Below are positions 44,846-54,469 of a DNA stretch of 64,000 nucleotides, piece by piece. Numbering within the stretch: the stretch's first letter is position 1; every line of letters begins with the position of its first letter. The stretch comes from Saprospiraceae bacterium (GTDB lineage: Bacteria > Bacteroidota > Bacteroidia > Chitinophagales > Saprospiraceae), in the NCBI GenBank assembly GCA_013001595.1, contig JABDMH010000080.1:1-64000 (forward strand), in the 5' to 3' direction. Made by a program: the position numbers and the translations under genes. The notes under the pieces were generated by a model. That model had not been told where the DNA came from and made no database searches. It saw only the letters and a program-made list of their open reading frames with translations.

Positions 44846-45709
44846 ATGCGAGTACTCAATAAGCGACCTTACCCAGCCAAAATCTTGCTTTTCGGTGAAT
44901 ATACCGTGTTGCATGGTGGTTCTGCACTGGCCGTACCTTACCATCGTTATGTCGGTCGCTGGGCTGATGCCATAGTGTCACCCTATCATTTGCAGCCATT
45001 CTTTGACCATCTATCGACCATACAAATAGATCTACATGCACAGTTCGATAAGGATTTGGTACAAGAACTACAGCTCAGACCACTCAGTTTTGATTCTGAC
45101 ATACCTGTAGGCCAGGGCTTAGGAAGTTCTGCTGCATTGACTGCTGCCACATATGACCTTGCCAGTACCTTACCTGATCCACTTGCTCTCCAGAAGAGTG
45201 ATCTGGCACTGATCGAGGGTTTCTTTCATGGGACAAGTTCTGGTGTAGACGCACTCGTCTGCTATCGCGATGCGCCCATATACCGAAGTGCTGAGGGACT
45301 TGAAGAGACGCACTTGCCGTCAAGGCAGGCTCTCCGAGCGTACCTTTGGATTACAGGTCAGGCTCGTTCGACAGAACCTCTAGTGGCCTGGTTTCAAGAA
45401 GCCCTAACAAACCAAGCATTCAAATCTCAAGTGGAGAGACTAGCCCAATACAGTTCGACTGCAGTTGATCAGCTTTTGCAAGGCGAGTTGACATTGGCAG
45501 ATGTGAAGAATATCAGTAACATTCAATGGCAACATATGTCGGCACTGATACCCTCTTCGGTCCGTCACTTCTGGCAGGGTACCTTAGATGATGAGCATGT
45601 GGCCATTAAGCTTTGCGGAGCGGGAGGTGGAGGCAGTTTCTTATTGTTTTCTGATGGAGTCGATTTGTGCGAGAAGTTCCCCGATTACATGTTTGAACGT
45701 CTCTGGTGA
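44846..45709 (+). CDS. GHMP-family kinase, probably mevalonate kinase
   Basis: About 287 residues with all three GHMP motifs: PYPAKILLFGEYTVLHGG at the N-terminus (motif 1), PVGQGLGSSAALTAA (ATP loop, ~95), and KLCGAGGGGSFLLF near the C-terminus. HGTSSGVDALVCYR fits the mevalonate-kinase substrate loop (HGxPSGxD). Mevalonate kinase phosphorylates mevalonate on the route to isoprenoids. A related Bacteroidota GYDIA-family of unknown substrate has the same architecture, so the assignment stays probable. Chosen start ATG 44846 with AGG just before; upstream TTG rejected. Confidence 0.75.
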   Translation: MRVLNKRPYPAKILLFGEYTVLHGGSALAVPYHRYVGRWADAIVSPYHLQPFFDHLSTIQIDLHAQFDKDLVQELQLRPLSFDSDIPVGQGLGSSAALTAATYDLASTLPDPLALQKSDLALIEGFFHGTSSGVDALVCYRDAPIYRSAEGLEETHLPSRQALRAYLWITGQARSTEPLVAWFQEALTNQAFKSQVERLAQYSSTAVDQLLQGELTLADVKNISNIQWQHMSALIPSSVRHFWQGTLDDEHVAIKLCGAGGGGSFLLFSDGVDLCEKFPDYMFERLW

Positions 45710-45732
45710 TCGACGACTGGGTGAAATGCACT

Positions 45733-46290
45733 CTATCCTGATTTTAGGCAGGTGAGAATAAATGCCGGAGGAATGTTTAACAGTTGAAATTTGATGTCTA
45801 CATGGCCAAAAACCCTTTTGTAAAGGTTCTTTTCCAGTAGGGAGTAATGAATTTGAAAGTATTGACCGAGGGGTTTTAGGATGTCGTAGCATTTTTGCAC
45901 AATAGAATGTGCCACCTCATCTGGGAAAACCACAAATGGAAGCGCCGAGAAAACAACGTCAATTTGTACAAAACCATGCTTGCTCAACTGCTCCTCCAAA
46001 TGCTCGGCAGAATCTTCCACCACAATCAGTCGATCATCATCAATTAATCTCATCGTTGCACAAAACTTTGGATTAATCTCAAAAGCGAACAACTTTGCGC
46101 CTTTGGGCATGCTGTTGAGAATATGAGTTGTCATTACACCATCTCCAGCACCTAATTCGACGATGCATTTTGCATTATCCAGGCTCGATAAGCCCACGAT
46201 TTTGGCACACAGGAATTTGGAACTCCTGGTAATGGTGCCAATCGTTTTGAGGTTCTTTATACCCTCCTTAAAAAATTCGATGGTACTCAT
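45733..46290 (-). CDS. SAM-dependent methyltransferase (phospholipid N-methyltransferase-like)
   Basis: A 185-residue class I methyltransferase with motif I VELGAGDGVMTTHIL, FAFEINPKFC, and VFSALPFVVFPDEVAH; resembles COG3963 PmtA-type enzymes and, more distantly, RsmA-like adenine dimethylases. It could methylate phosphatidylethanolamine made via pssA, but substrate is inference. Convergent with the GHMP kinase; single-gene transcript. Confidence 0.75.
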   Translation of the reverse strand: MSTIEFFKEGIKNLKTIGTITRSSKFLCAKIVGLSSLDNAKCIVELGAGDGVMTTHILNSMPKGAKLFAFEINPKFCATMRLIDDDRLIVVEDSAEHLEEQLSKHGFVQIDVVFSALPFVVFPDEVAHSIVQKCYDILKPLGQYFQIHYSLLEKNLYKRVFGHVDIKFQLLNIPPAFILTCLKSG

Positions 46291-46442
46291 CTAATGTGTT
46301 TTCTTATTTTCAAATGGTAAGCAATTAGCCTCTTTATTGTGCAATTATTTTCCATTCTCTTTTGCAAATACGACAATCATATTTTAGCGCGTCTGAAGTG
46401 TCATGCCCATCGCGCAACGCTATGTACTATTTCACATTGAGG

Positions 46443-48581
46443 CTAATCGATATACAAGGTGTACTTCTTTAAATCTGGGTATGTAGACAACAACTGAGCG
46501 TCAATTTGATTTGCTTTTAATCGCAGACCATCCATATATCCGATTATCTCTGCTCCTTCAAAACCTTCCTTCTTAATGGATCCTAGATGCCTTAAAGCGC
46601 CTTCAAAGCTGCTAAAAATACCGGAGCAATAAAAATAATCTCCTTCTCCCGAGTTCTTTTCAACGCATGGATCTTCGTACTTGCCGATCAAATCACCCTT
46701 GAATAACTGATCGGTTGCAGCAAACTGTACCTTGTAGGAGAGCCCTTTGATCCGTCTGTAGTACTGCTTCGCTTCATCTGCTGCAATGGTACTGCTTATC
46801 TCCGGGATATCGTAGTTGAGGTCCATCGGCAATTGTCCGGTATTGTGAATTCTAAGGTCAATGCGTCGGTTATAGAATTGTGCGGTAGGGTTCAACTTGC
46901 CATTGAGCTCGTGTTTGGCCAGAGGGTAGGTCCCTCCAAGACCTTTGAGGAATATGGAGGAAGCCTTCGTACCCACAGAGACCAGATAAGATTGAATTTG
47001 TTCAGCCCGTTTGAGCGAGAAGAAGAGATCAAAGTTTGTTGATACAGGTTGATCAGAATGACATACGATTTCCAATTTGAGATGAGGAAAACTCTTGAAA
47101 AGTCCACTTATGGTTTTAAGTTTTGCGGTATTTTGAGGGGTCAGTACCTGGTCGTCTTTGTACAGTAAGGTAGGGATGGTAAAGGAAGATTTGGGTTTTT
47201 CCAACTCCTCAGATGTCTCATCGGTAGCTGACAGACTCGGAGTGTCATATCCTTTCAGGTGATAAAACATATTGGAACCTGGTAGATCGAGCTGAGCCAA
47301 TTGCCGATTTTTAAAGTAAGCCGTGTAGATGTCTTGGCCCCCATGGCCCGATTTGCGATCGCTGGAAAAATAGGCGATGGAACCATCCGTGCTTAGGCGA
47401 TAGTAAAGATCATGGCCGGCAGAATTTATGGTGTTTCCTAAATTATTAGGTGTTGACCAAGTGAGCTCTTTTGGGTCAAACCTAGACTGCATTACATCAA
47501 ATCCTCCCATACTTAACAAACTGTTACTACTGAAAAAGAGTGTGCGGCCATCTTTAGCTAGGAAAGGAGTGATTTCATCAAATGGACCGTTAATAGCTGG
47601 TCCAAAGTTGGTCACGGATGTCCATCCTCCCTGCTTGAGAACGCTGTAGTAGAGATCGAATCCGCCATGACCACCAGCTCTATTAGAGGAGAAGACTAGA
47701 AAGGAATCTGAAAAGTGGTAAAGGCCTCTTGTTATTTCTTGTTCAATAAATGGTCCATTCCAGTTGGATCCTTGGTTTGCACTGTCGCTGACAGAGAAAC
47801 TATCCACGAGGTGCAAACTGCTGCTCATATCGGGACTTCGCGTAAAGAAGGCAACCATACCATCGCTGCTGAAATCTTCAAGCACTTCATTCACAGGTGT
47901 ATTCAAAGCACTATTCATCAGAGCAGCCGCTGACCATGCTCCTTGAACGATCTCTGTTGCATACATATCGAAGTGCTGATGAGGTGATCGGCTAGTTGTA
48001 TCGGGCATCAATCTGTTGGAAGAGAAGTAAATCCTGGAGTCATAGTTGGGGCTTTCGATGGGATTAATCTCATCAAAAGGAGAATTGACATCCGCACCCA
48101 CGTTTTCGATGAATAGATCATTCCGCTGAAAGTTGTGTTTCATCCCAATTGCACAGCGTTCGATGTTGTAGGTCGCTTGGCGATAATAGCGGTTTTTTTC
48201 AGGTGCTTTGAGTAGATAGCGTTTGTAGTAGGCAATGGCTTTTGCAAATTCAAACTTATGGTGATGGGCCTGTCCCAATTTAAAGTAAGCATCTACAGGT
48301 GGCCGTTTGGCTTCTTCTATCACCGCTTCCAATACCGCGATGGTTTCGTCTAATCGATTAATTTCAAATAGGGAAGCAGCCCAACGGTATCGTAGGTGGT
48401 AGTCGTTTGATCTGATCTTGACCAGATCAGCATATTGTTCAGCTGCTTTGTCAAAAGCACCAGATTCGTAGTAATTGTCAGCTTGTAGCAATTCTTGTGC
48501 AAAGCCACCGATCGACCAACAGCAACAGAAACAGATCGAAATGGATACCGTCCAGTAGCGTCTAGCTGATGGTATCATCAT
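46443..48581 (-). CDS. OmpA-family protein with TPR and PD40 propeller (PorE-like)
   Basis: A ~712-residue envelope protein. Signal peptide VSISICFCCCWSIGGFAQ; TPR region (~25-145, YYESGAFDKAAEQYADLV); PD40/WD40-like propeller (~165-430, PNYDSRIYFSSNRL, FSSNRAGGHGGFDLYYSV, FDEITPFLAKDGRTLFFSSN); OmpA-like peptidoglycan-binding domain (~475-600, with KRAEQIQSYLVSVGTKAS); C-terminal SPOR-like end. This is the order in PorE, which anchors the type IX secretion system to peptidoglycan, but the same architecture occurs in other proteins. Start ATG 48581 (or the next ATG, 48578) overlaps the end of the E2 gene by ~20 bases; the open frame extends nine further codons. Confidence 0.82.
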   Translation of the reverse strand: MMIPSARRYWTVSISICFCCCWSIGGFAQELLQADNYYESGAFDKAAEQYADLVKIRSNDYHLRYRWAASLFEINRLDETIAVLEAVIEEAKRPPVDAYFKLGQAHHHKFEFAKAIAYYKRYLLKAPEKNRYYRQATYNIERCAIGMKHNFQRNDLFIENVGADVNSPFDEINPIESPNYDSRIYFSSNRLMPDTTSRSPHQHFDMYATEIVQGAWSAAALMNSALNTPVNEVLEDFSSDGMVAFFTRSPDMSSSLHLVDSFSVSDSANQGSNWNGPFIEQEITRGLYHFSDSFLVFSSNRAGGHGGFDLYYSVLKQGGWTSVTNFGPAINGPFDEITPFLAKDGRTLFFSSNSLLSMGGFDVMQSRFDPKELTWSTPNNLGNTINSAGHDLYYRLSTDGSIAYFSSDRKSGHGGQDIYTAYFKNRQLAQLDLPGSNMFYHLKGYDTPSLSATDETSEELEKPKSSFTIPTLLYKDDQVLTPQNTAKLKTISGLFKSFPHLKLEIVCHSDQPVSTNFDLFFSLKRAEQIQSYLVSVGTKASSIFLKGLGGTYPLAKHELNGKLNPTAQFYNRRIDLRIHNTGQLPMDLNYDIPEISSTIAADEAKQYYRRIKGLSYKVQFAATDQLFKGDLIGKYEDPCVEKNSGEGDYFYCSGIFSSFEGALRHLGSIKKEGFEGAEIIGYMDGLRLKANQIDAQLLSTYPDLKKYTLYID

Positions 48582-49902
48582 CTTCAAACTGTTCCAGGTA
48601 ATCTGCAATGCGTTTTAAAAATGACCCGCCGAGAAAACCATCGATGATGCGATGGTCATAGGATAGCGAAAGAAACATCATGTGGCGGATGGCAATTAGG
48701 TCTCCGTAGCTGGTTTCGACTACTGCCGGTTTTTTGCGGATGGCACCGATGGCAAGGATGGCCACCTGAGGTTGATTGATGATGGGGGTACCCATTACGT
48801 TTCCGAAAGTTCCAACATTGGTTATGGTGAATGTTCCGTCTTGAATCTCTTCTGGGTTTAATTTTCCAGTCCTCGCCCGCTCAGCGAGGTCGTTCACTTT
48901 ATTGGCGAGACCTACTAAGCTATAGTTGTCAGCTTGCTTAATAATTGGAACGATTAGATGGCCATCGGGTACTGCAGTGGCCATTCCAATATTCACTTTC
49001 TTCCTAATAATGATTTTGTTGTCTTGCAATGAGGCATTGATAAGGGGAAAGTCTCGAATGGCCTTCACTACGGCCTGCATAAATATTGGAGTATAAGTGA
49101 GCTTAGTTTGATGCTGATCAAGGAATGCATCCTTGTACATCTCCCGCCACTGCACAATATTGGTCACATCAACCTCTACAAAACTGGTTACATGTGCTGA
49201 TATTCTCCTAGAATGCACCATGTGCTCGGCAATGAGTCGACGAGTTCGATCCATCTCCATGAGTTCGTCCTGTCCACTGATGATGCCGCTAGAAGAAAGT
49301 GTCTCCAGCTCGATCTCTTTGACTGTGGGTATATCCTGCTTGGTCGCCTCAGCGAATTGTTTAGGTCTAGCTGCTGTACGTTCATTCAGGTAGCTCAGAA
49401 TATCTCGTTTGGTGACTCGATCTTGCATACCTGACCCAGCTATTCCCTCTAGTTCTTCTAAACTGATGTTTTCTTCGCTAGCTATTTTTCTTACCAGGGG
49501 GGAGTAGAAGCGATTTCCTGAGGCGGGTGGAATCCGCTTCGATGGTGATTTGTCAGGTGTGGCGCTCTCTTTTATCGGCTCAATGGTTTCAGTGGGCGTG
49601 TCCTCCATGGTTTGCTTACCGTTCTCTTCAGGGAGTATCTGGTTGGGTAGGGGTACATCGCCATCGGTTTGTATCAGGGCTATAGTCTCCCCAACAGGAA
49701 CCACATCATCAGGGTTAAAAATCACTTTCTTGATCACCCCCTTCACTGGAGAAGGGATTTCACTATCAACTTTGTCTGTGGCTATTTCCAGAATGGTTTC
49801 ATCAACATCTACCTCATCTCCTTCCTTTTTGAGCCAGCCTAAGATCGTCGCTTCGATGATGCTCTCTCCCATTTTCGGCATTATGAGTTCAAAATCCGCC
49901 AT
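48562..49902 (-). CDS. 2-oxo acid dehydrogenase E2 (dihydrolipoyl acyltransferase)
   Basis: A 446-residue E2 core of the pyruvate or branched-chain 2-oxo acid dehydrogenase complex. Lipoyl domain at 1-80 with lipoyl lysine K44 (EIATDKVDSEIP), a linker, a peripheral E3-binding domain (~130-170, YSPLVRKIASEENISLEELEGIAGSG), and a catalytic domain (~215-440) ending with MFLSLSYDHRIIDGFLGG, whose His and Asp are catalytic. Branched-chain versus pyruvate specificity cannot be told. The E1 and E3 genes are not adjacent. Starts at ATG 49902. Confidence 0.9.
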   Translation of the reverse strand: MADFELIMPKMGESIIEATILGWLKKEGDEVDVDETILEIATDKVDSEIPSPVKGVIKKVIFNPDDVVPVGETIALIQTDGDVPLPNQILPEENGKQTMEDTPTETIEPIKESATPDKSPSKRIPPASGNRFYSPLVRKIASEENISLEELEGIAGSGMQDRVTKRDILSYLNERTAARPKQFAEATKQDIPTVKEIELETLSSSGIISGQDELMEMDRTRRLIAEHMVHSRRISAHVTSFVEVDVTNIVQWREMYKDAFLDQHQTKLTYTPIFMQAVVKAIRDFPLINASLQDNKIIIRKKVNIGMATAVPDGHLIVPIIKQADNYSLVGLANKVNDLAERARTGKLNPEEIQDGTFTITNVGTFGNVMGTPIINQPQVAILAIGAIRKKPAVVETSYGDLIAIRHMMFLSLSYDHRIIDGFLGGSFLKRIADYLEQFEDDDTIS

Positions 49903-49940
49903 GACAATCTTTTTAAATGCGTTGACAAAAGTACATCAAA

Positions 49941-51176
49941 TTATCGGCCAATTAAAAACTTTCGCAACATGTCTAAGGCATAAACAGCTGTGTATTTGAT
50001 GTTTACGATCCGGTCTTTAGTAAAGAGAAACCGCTTAGATATCACCTTTGTGTGGTCTCCCACCGAAATCCATACGGTACCCACCGGTTTTTCCACTGTT
50101 CCCCCTCCAGGTCCACTGATGCCTGATACCGCAATAGCTACATCGCAGGATAATGACTTTATGCCGCCCCGCACCATTTGCTCAACCGTTTCCTGACTTA
50201 CTGCACCATGCGTATTTAATATCTCGTTTGTCACCGCTAATACATCCCTCTTTATCTCATTACAGTATGCAATTATGCTGCCTTTAAAGTATCTGCTGGA
50301 TCCAGCGATAGAGGTGATGCGATGAGCAATAAAACCGCCGGTGCAACTTTCTGCGGTGCCTAGCATGATCTTCTTTTGCATTAGCAATTTGCCAATGTGT
50401 GCCTCCAACTCCTCATCGTCAAAGCCATAGATGTAGGGAGCAATGGCATCTTTTACAGCATCCACGGCCCTAGCCAGACTTTGCTCGATTAAACCAGCAT
50501 TTCCATTTCCTTGTTTATAAAGCCTAATGCGAACGCCGCCTGGTGAAGGCAAATATGCCAAACCAACATCGTGTTGTTCTAACCTGGGTTCAATGATCTC
50601 AGCAATAGAAGTTTCGCCGATGCCTACAGTACGTATTGTCTTCTTACGATAGATCTGACGGTTTAGGGCCTGGATTTTACGCAGCACGCCATAGGTCATA
50701 ATGTACTGCATCTCATAGGGCACACCTGGCATTGAAGCCAAAAACTTACTTCCTTCTTGAAACCACATCCCAGGTGCTGTGCCCATCTTATTTGTCATCA
50801 GAGTCGCATTGCTTGGCATGTAACACTGATCATGATGCGCCTGAGTGAGTGGGATATTTCTACGTTTAAAAATCTCTATAATTTGTGCGTAGGTCTCTCG
50901 AGAAAAAGTGCTTTCCACCTGGTAGTATGATGCAATAGCCTTTTTAGTGATGTCGTCTTTAGTAGGTCCAAGGCCACCAGTCATAATAATGAGGTCAGCT
51001 TGTTCAAAGCAGATCGCTAGGGCGTTTTGGATGGCTGCCATCGTATCGGCAACGGATAGGTGCCAGACCACTTCAATTCCAATTTCGGAGAGCTTTTCCG
51101 ATATCCAGGTAGCATTGGTATTTACAGTCTGTCCGACCAGTATTTCATCGCCGACGGCTAGAATCGTAGCTTTCAT
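49941..51176 (-). CDS. cinA: CinA, nicotinamide-nucleotide amidase/ADP-ribose pyrophosphatase family
   Basis: A 411-residue two-domain protein: MoaB/MogA-like N-terminal half (ILAVGDEILVGQTVNTNATWI, TGGLGPTKDDITKKA, ASMPGVPYEMQYIM) and the C-terminal amidase domain (MLGTAESCTGGFIAHRITSIAGSSRYFKGSIIAYC, AVSGISGPGGGTVEKPVGTVW) that recycles nicotinamide mononucleotide. Both are intact. The start overlaps the birA stop by 4 bases (ATGA). Confidence 0.92.
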   Translation of the reverse strand: MKATILAVGDEILVGQTVNTNATWISEKLSEIGIEVVWHLSVADTMAAIQNALAICFEQADLIIMTGGLGPTKDDITKKAIASYYQVESTFSRETYAQIIEIFKRRNIPLTQAHHDQCYMPSNATLMTNKMGTAPGMWFQEGSKFLASMPGVPYEMQYIMTYGVLRKIQALNRQIYRKKTIRTVGIGETSIAEIIEPRLEQHDVGLAYLPSPGGVRIRLYKQGNGNAGLIEQSLARAVDAVKDAIAPYIYGFDDEELEAHIGKLLMQKKIMLGTAESCTGGFIAHRITSIAGSSRYFKGSIIAYCNEIKRDVLAVTNEILNTHGAVSQETVEQMVRGGIKSLSCDVAIAVSGISGPGGGTVEKPVGTVWISVGDHTKVISKRFLFTKDRIVNIKYTAVYALDMLRKFLIGR

Positions 51177-51937
51177 CTATAAGATAATTCTTTAATGGAA
51201 AAATGTCTATTGGATCCGTCCTCCATAATGATCTGTAGTTGTCCTTGTGGGTCTACATTTTGAATATAGCCATACACTTTCTGACCTGTCTCATGCAAGA
51301 TGAAGGAAGACTTCACTTGTCTTTTGTAAAGCAATAGCTTGTACTCTCGATCAAAGATTGTCATATTTTCCATGAGTTTTAGGTAGTGGTGGTTGATTTG
51401 TTCGAGACATTGATTTAACAAATTTCGCAAGTCCTCTATCGGTTTCCCTTGTAAATACATTGAGGTTGGGTTAGGGATGTGTGCTGAAAAATGGGTGGTA
51501 TTGACATTGAGGCCAACCCCAAGAATGGAGGCATATATCTGTCCTCCCCTCAGGGTGTTCTGAATAAGAATGCCTGCGATCTTTTCTCTACCTACATAGA
51601 TGTCATTAGGCCACTTGATGTGTATCGTGTTTGGAAAGAACATCTGTAGTGCCTTTGCGATTGCAGTAGACAATGCCTTATTGAGATAGAATTGTTCCGC
51701 TGCAGCTAGAAACCTTGGATATAGGATGACGGAGAAGGTAAGATTCCTTTCTGCGGCACTTTCCCACCTTGTACCCATCTGACCACGACCCTCAGTCTGA
51801 TGGTGTGCCCATATGACTGTACCTTCCTCTGGCCTTCCTGTAGAAAGTAAATGTTGTGCATGCGTGTTGGTTGAAGGCAGTTTTTCAAATTCAAAAAGAA
51901 CCTTTCCGACTATGGGGATGTTATGGAAGTTACTCAA
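51173..51937 (-). CDS. birA: Biotin--[acetyl-CoA-carboxylase] ligase
   Basis: Attaches biotin to the carboxylase carrier protein. A 254-residue catalytic-only form (no N-terminal HTH, so not a repressor). Motifs: STNTHAQHLLSTGRP, GRGQMGTRWESAAERNLTFSVIL, IKWPNDIYVGREKIAGILI and GVGLNVNT. No ATG in the start region; TTG 51937 is the likely start. Divergent from rsfS, followed by cinA. Confidence 0.88.
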   Translation of the reverse strand: MSNFHNIPIVGKVLFEFEKLPSTNTHAQHLLSTGRPEEGTVIWAHHQTEGRGQMGTRWESAAERNLTFSVILYPRFLAAAEQFYLNKALSTAIAKALQMFFPNTIHIKWPNDIYVGREKIAGILIQNTLRGGQIYASILGVGLNVNTTHFSAHIPNPTSMYLQGKPIEDLRNLLNQCLEQINHHYLKLMENMTIFDREYKLLLYKRQVKSSFILHETGQKVYGYIQNVDPQGQLQIIMEDGSNRHFSIKELSYR

Positions 51938-52006
51938 ATTATTTAAGTAGTTTTGATGGTTAAGGGAGTTGATAATCGGGGCTTTAGATCACATTAAAGA
52001 AAAAAT

Positions 52007-52393
52007 TTGAATTTAGAAAGGCAGCATGTATCCCGCACAATCAGTACTATAAAGCTCAATGAGCTGATTGTTGATTCGATTAAGGACATAAAAGGCAAAG
52101 GTATTACAAAGATTGACCTCACCGAATTGGAAGATGCTCCCGCTGATTTTTTCATTGTATGTGAAGGAGATTCAAGTGTACAAATCAAAGCCTTATCCGA
52201 TCATATTCAAAAACGTGTAAAACAAGAAGCAGCCCTAGTACCCAATCACGTGGAGGGTGAACGATCCGCGCGTTGGATCTTAGTCGATTTCTTTTCAACG
52301 GTGGTCCATATTTTCTTTCCAGAGACACGTGGATTTTATGAACTTGAAGATTTGTGGAGTGACGCAGAAATAACTTATTACGAGAATCCTTAG
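52007..52393 (+). CDS. rsfS: Ribosomal silencing factor RsfS
   Basis: A 128-residue protein of the Iojap family that blocks subunit joining during starvation. Body intact: KLNELIVDSIKDIKGKGITKIDLTELEDAPADFFIVCEGDSSVQIKAL, VEGERSARWILVDFFSTVVHIFFPETRGFYELEDLWSDAE. No ATG lies in frame at the N-terminus; TTG 52007 is the best start. Followed 22 bases later by ftsH, a frequent neighbour. Confidence 0.9.
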   Translation: MNLERQHVSRTISTIKLNELIVDSIKDIKGKGITKIDLTELEDAPADFFIVCEGDSSVQIKALSDHIQKRVKQEAALVPNHVEGERSARWILVDFFSTVVHIFFPETRGFYELEDLWSDAEITYYENP

Positions 52394-52415
52394 ATAAGGA
52401 TGTAATTAGTCTCTT

Positions 52416-54455
52416 ATGGAAAATAATCAGAATAACAACGATAATAACGAGAAGGATAATAAGCGCTTCAATAAGTTCAATTCATTCTGGATTTATGGCC
52501 TTATTGCGTTAGTACTGCTTGCTTCTCAGCTTTTTTTTGACTCAAGCTTTACTACCAATGAAGACATCACTTTTGGAGAGTTTTCGCAATTCGTACAGGA
52601 GGGAGATGTTCGCCGGGTGGAAGTGATCAATGGTAAGTACGCCAATGTCTTCATTAAGTCAGATCGCTTGAGTAATCCTAGACACGCCAAGGCCAATCAA
52701 AATCAATTTAGTCTAAGCAGTCCAAACTATCAGTTTAATATTGGATCAGTTGAAACCTTCGAACAGAAGCTACTTCAGCTGAATGAATCTATCGAGCCAG
52801 AGAACCAAATTGATGTCATCTATGATGAGAAGGTCAATTTCTGGGGCAACATTTTGGGATGGTTGTTACCCATATTTCTGATTGTTGCAATCTGGATGTT
52901 TATCATGCGGCGTATGAGTGGAGGTGCCGGTGGTGCTGGGGCTCAGATTTTCAATATTGGAAAATCTAAGGCTACTTTATTTGACAATAGTAATGTCAAA
53001 GTTAATGTGACTTTTCAGGATGTGGCCGGTTTGGATGAGGCAAAGGAGGAAGTCATGGAAGTCGTAGATTTTCTCAAGAATCCCAAAAAGTATCAGGCAC
53101 TTGGCGGTAAAATACCAAAAGGTGTGCTCTTAGTTGGACCTCCAGGAACAGGTAAAACGCTGTTGGCAAAGGCAGTAGCCGGAGAAGCAGGTGTACCATT
53201 CTTTTCCATTTCTGGTTCAGACTTCGTGGAGATGTTTGTAGGGGTGGGAGCGTCAAGGGTGAGAGATCTATTTAGGCAAGCTCGTGAGAAAGCACCATGC
53301 ATCATCTTTATTGATGAGATTGATGCCATTGGTAGAGCTCGTGGACGCAACAACATGCCAGGTGGCAATGATGAACGAGAAAACACCCTCAATCAATTGT
53401 TGGTGGAGATGGATGGTTTTTCTACCGACAAAGGAGTGATTTTGATGGCCGCTACCAACCGTCCCGATGTACTTGATATTGCCCTGCTACGACCAGGCCG
53501 TTTTGATCGCCAAATCGGTATAGACAGACCAGATTTGAAGGGACGGGAGCAAATATTTCGAGTGCATCTCAAGACGATAAAGATTGCTGAGGAAGTGAAA
53601 CCTGAAATTTTATCCGAAATGACGCCAGGATTTGCGGGTGCGGATATCGCAAATATCTGTAATGAGGCGGCCTTAGTTGCAGCCCGGCGAGAAAAGAAGG
53701 CTGTTTATCTTGAGGATTTTAACTATGCCCTAGATAGAGTAATCGGTGGTCTGGAGAAGAAAAATAAATTAATCTCACCTGAGGAAAAAGAGATCATAGC
53801 TTATCACGAAGCCGGACATGCCATATGTGGATGGTTTTTGGAGCATGCCTCGCCACTGGTGAAAGTGACGATCGTACCGCGTGGAATCGGTACGCTTGGA
53901 TACGCACAATACTTGCCCAAGGAAGAATATATAACGCGTAGCGAACAATTGCTGGACAGAATGTGCATGACATTTGGTGGAAGGGCAGCTGAACGCATCG
54001 TTTTCGATAAAATATCTACAGGTGCTCAAAATGACCTAGATCAAGTCACCAAAATGGCCTATAGCATGATATCGATCTATGGTATGAACAGTAAGGTCGG
54101 AAATGTATCTTTCTATGGCCTTTCCCAGGACCAGTTCCAAAAGCCATACTCTGATGATACAGCTACACTGATTGATGATGAGGTGAGAAAATTGGTAGAG
54201 TCTCAATATCTGAGAGCCCAAGAGCTACTTAAAGAACATCGTAAGGAACTCAATATTCTAGCAGAGCACTTGCTCGAACGAGAAGTGCTGCTCAAATCTG
54301 ATGTAGAAAAATTGATTGGTCCAAGGCCATATTCTCAACCTGCACCGACGGTCGACGCCGTAGAATTGGCAGCAGAAAATGGTCATGCCCCAGATGAAAA
54401 AGATCACGAAGCACCTGCACCCATCAGTGAGGAGCAACCGGATGAGGATGTTTGA
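52416..54455 (+). CDS. ftsH: ATP-dependent zinc metalloprotease FtsH
   Basis: Membrane-bound AAA+ protease for quality control. 679 residues: two transmembrane helices (~25-45, ~145-165) around a periplasmic domain, Walker A GPPGTGKT at ~241, Walker [12 protein letters not shown] at ~295, second region of homology ([20 protein letters not shown]), and the zinc motif HEAGH at ~464 with a downstream Asp ligand. N-terminus is Asn-rich ([17 protein letters not shown]). The C-terminal end is an acidic, Pro/Glu-rich tail. Full length. Confidence 0.96.
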   Translation: MENNQNNNDNNEKDNKRFNKFNSFWIYGLIALVLLASQLFFDSSFTTNEDITFGEFSQFVQEGDVRRVEVINGKYANVFIKSDRLSNPRHAKANQNQFSLSSPNYQFNIGSVETFEQKLLQLNESIEPENQIDVIYDEKVNFWGNILGWLLPIFLIVAIWMFIMRRMSGGAGGAGAQIFNIGKSKATLFDNSNVKVNVTFQDVAGLDEAKEEVMEVVDFLKNPKKYQALGGKIPKGVLLVGPPGTGKTLLAKAVAGEAGVPFFSISGSDFVEMFVGVGASRVRDLFRQAREKAPCIIFIDEIDAIGRARGRNNMPGGNDERENTLNQLLVEMDGFSTDKGVILMAATNRPDVLDIALLRPGRFDRQIGIDRPDLKGREQIFRVHLKTIKIAEEVKPEILSEMTPGFAGADIANICNEAALVAARREKKAVYLEDFNYALDRVIGGLEKKNKLISPEEKEIIAYHEAGHAICGWFLEHASPLVKVTIVPRGIGTLGYAQYLPKEEYITRSEQLLDRMCMTFGGRAAERIVFDKISTGAQNDLDQVTKMAYSMISIYGMNSKVGNVSFYGLSQDQFQKPYSDDTATLIDDEVRKLVESQYLRAQELLKEHRKELNILAEHLLEREVLLKSDVEKLIGPRPYSQPAPTVDAVELAAENGHAPDEKDHEAPAPISEEQPDEDV

Positions 54456-54469
54456 CCTTGCCTAGGTTT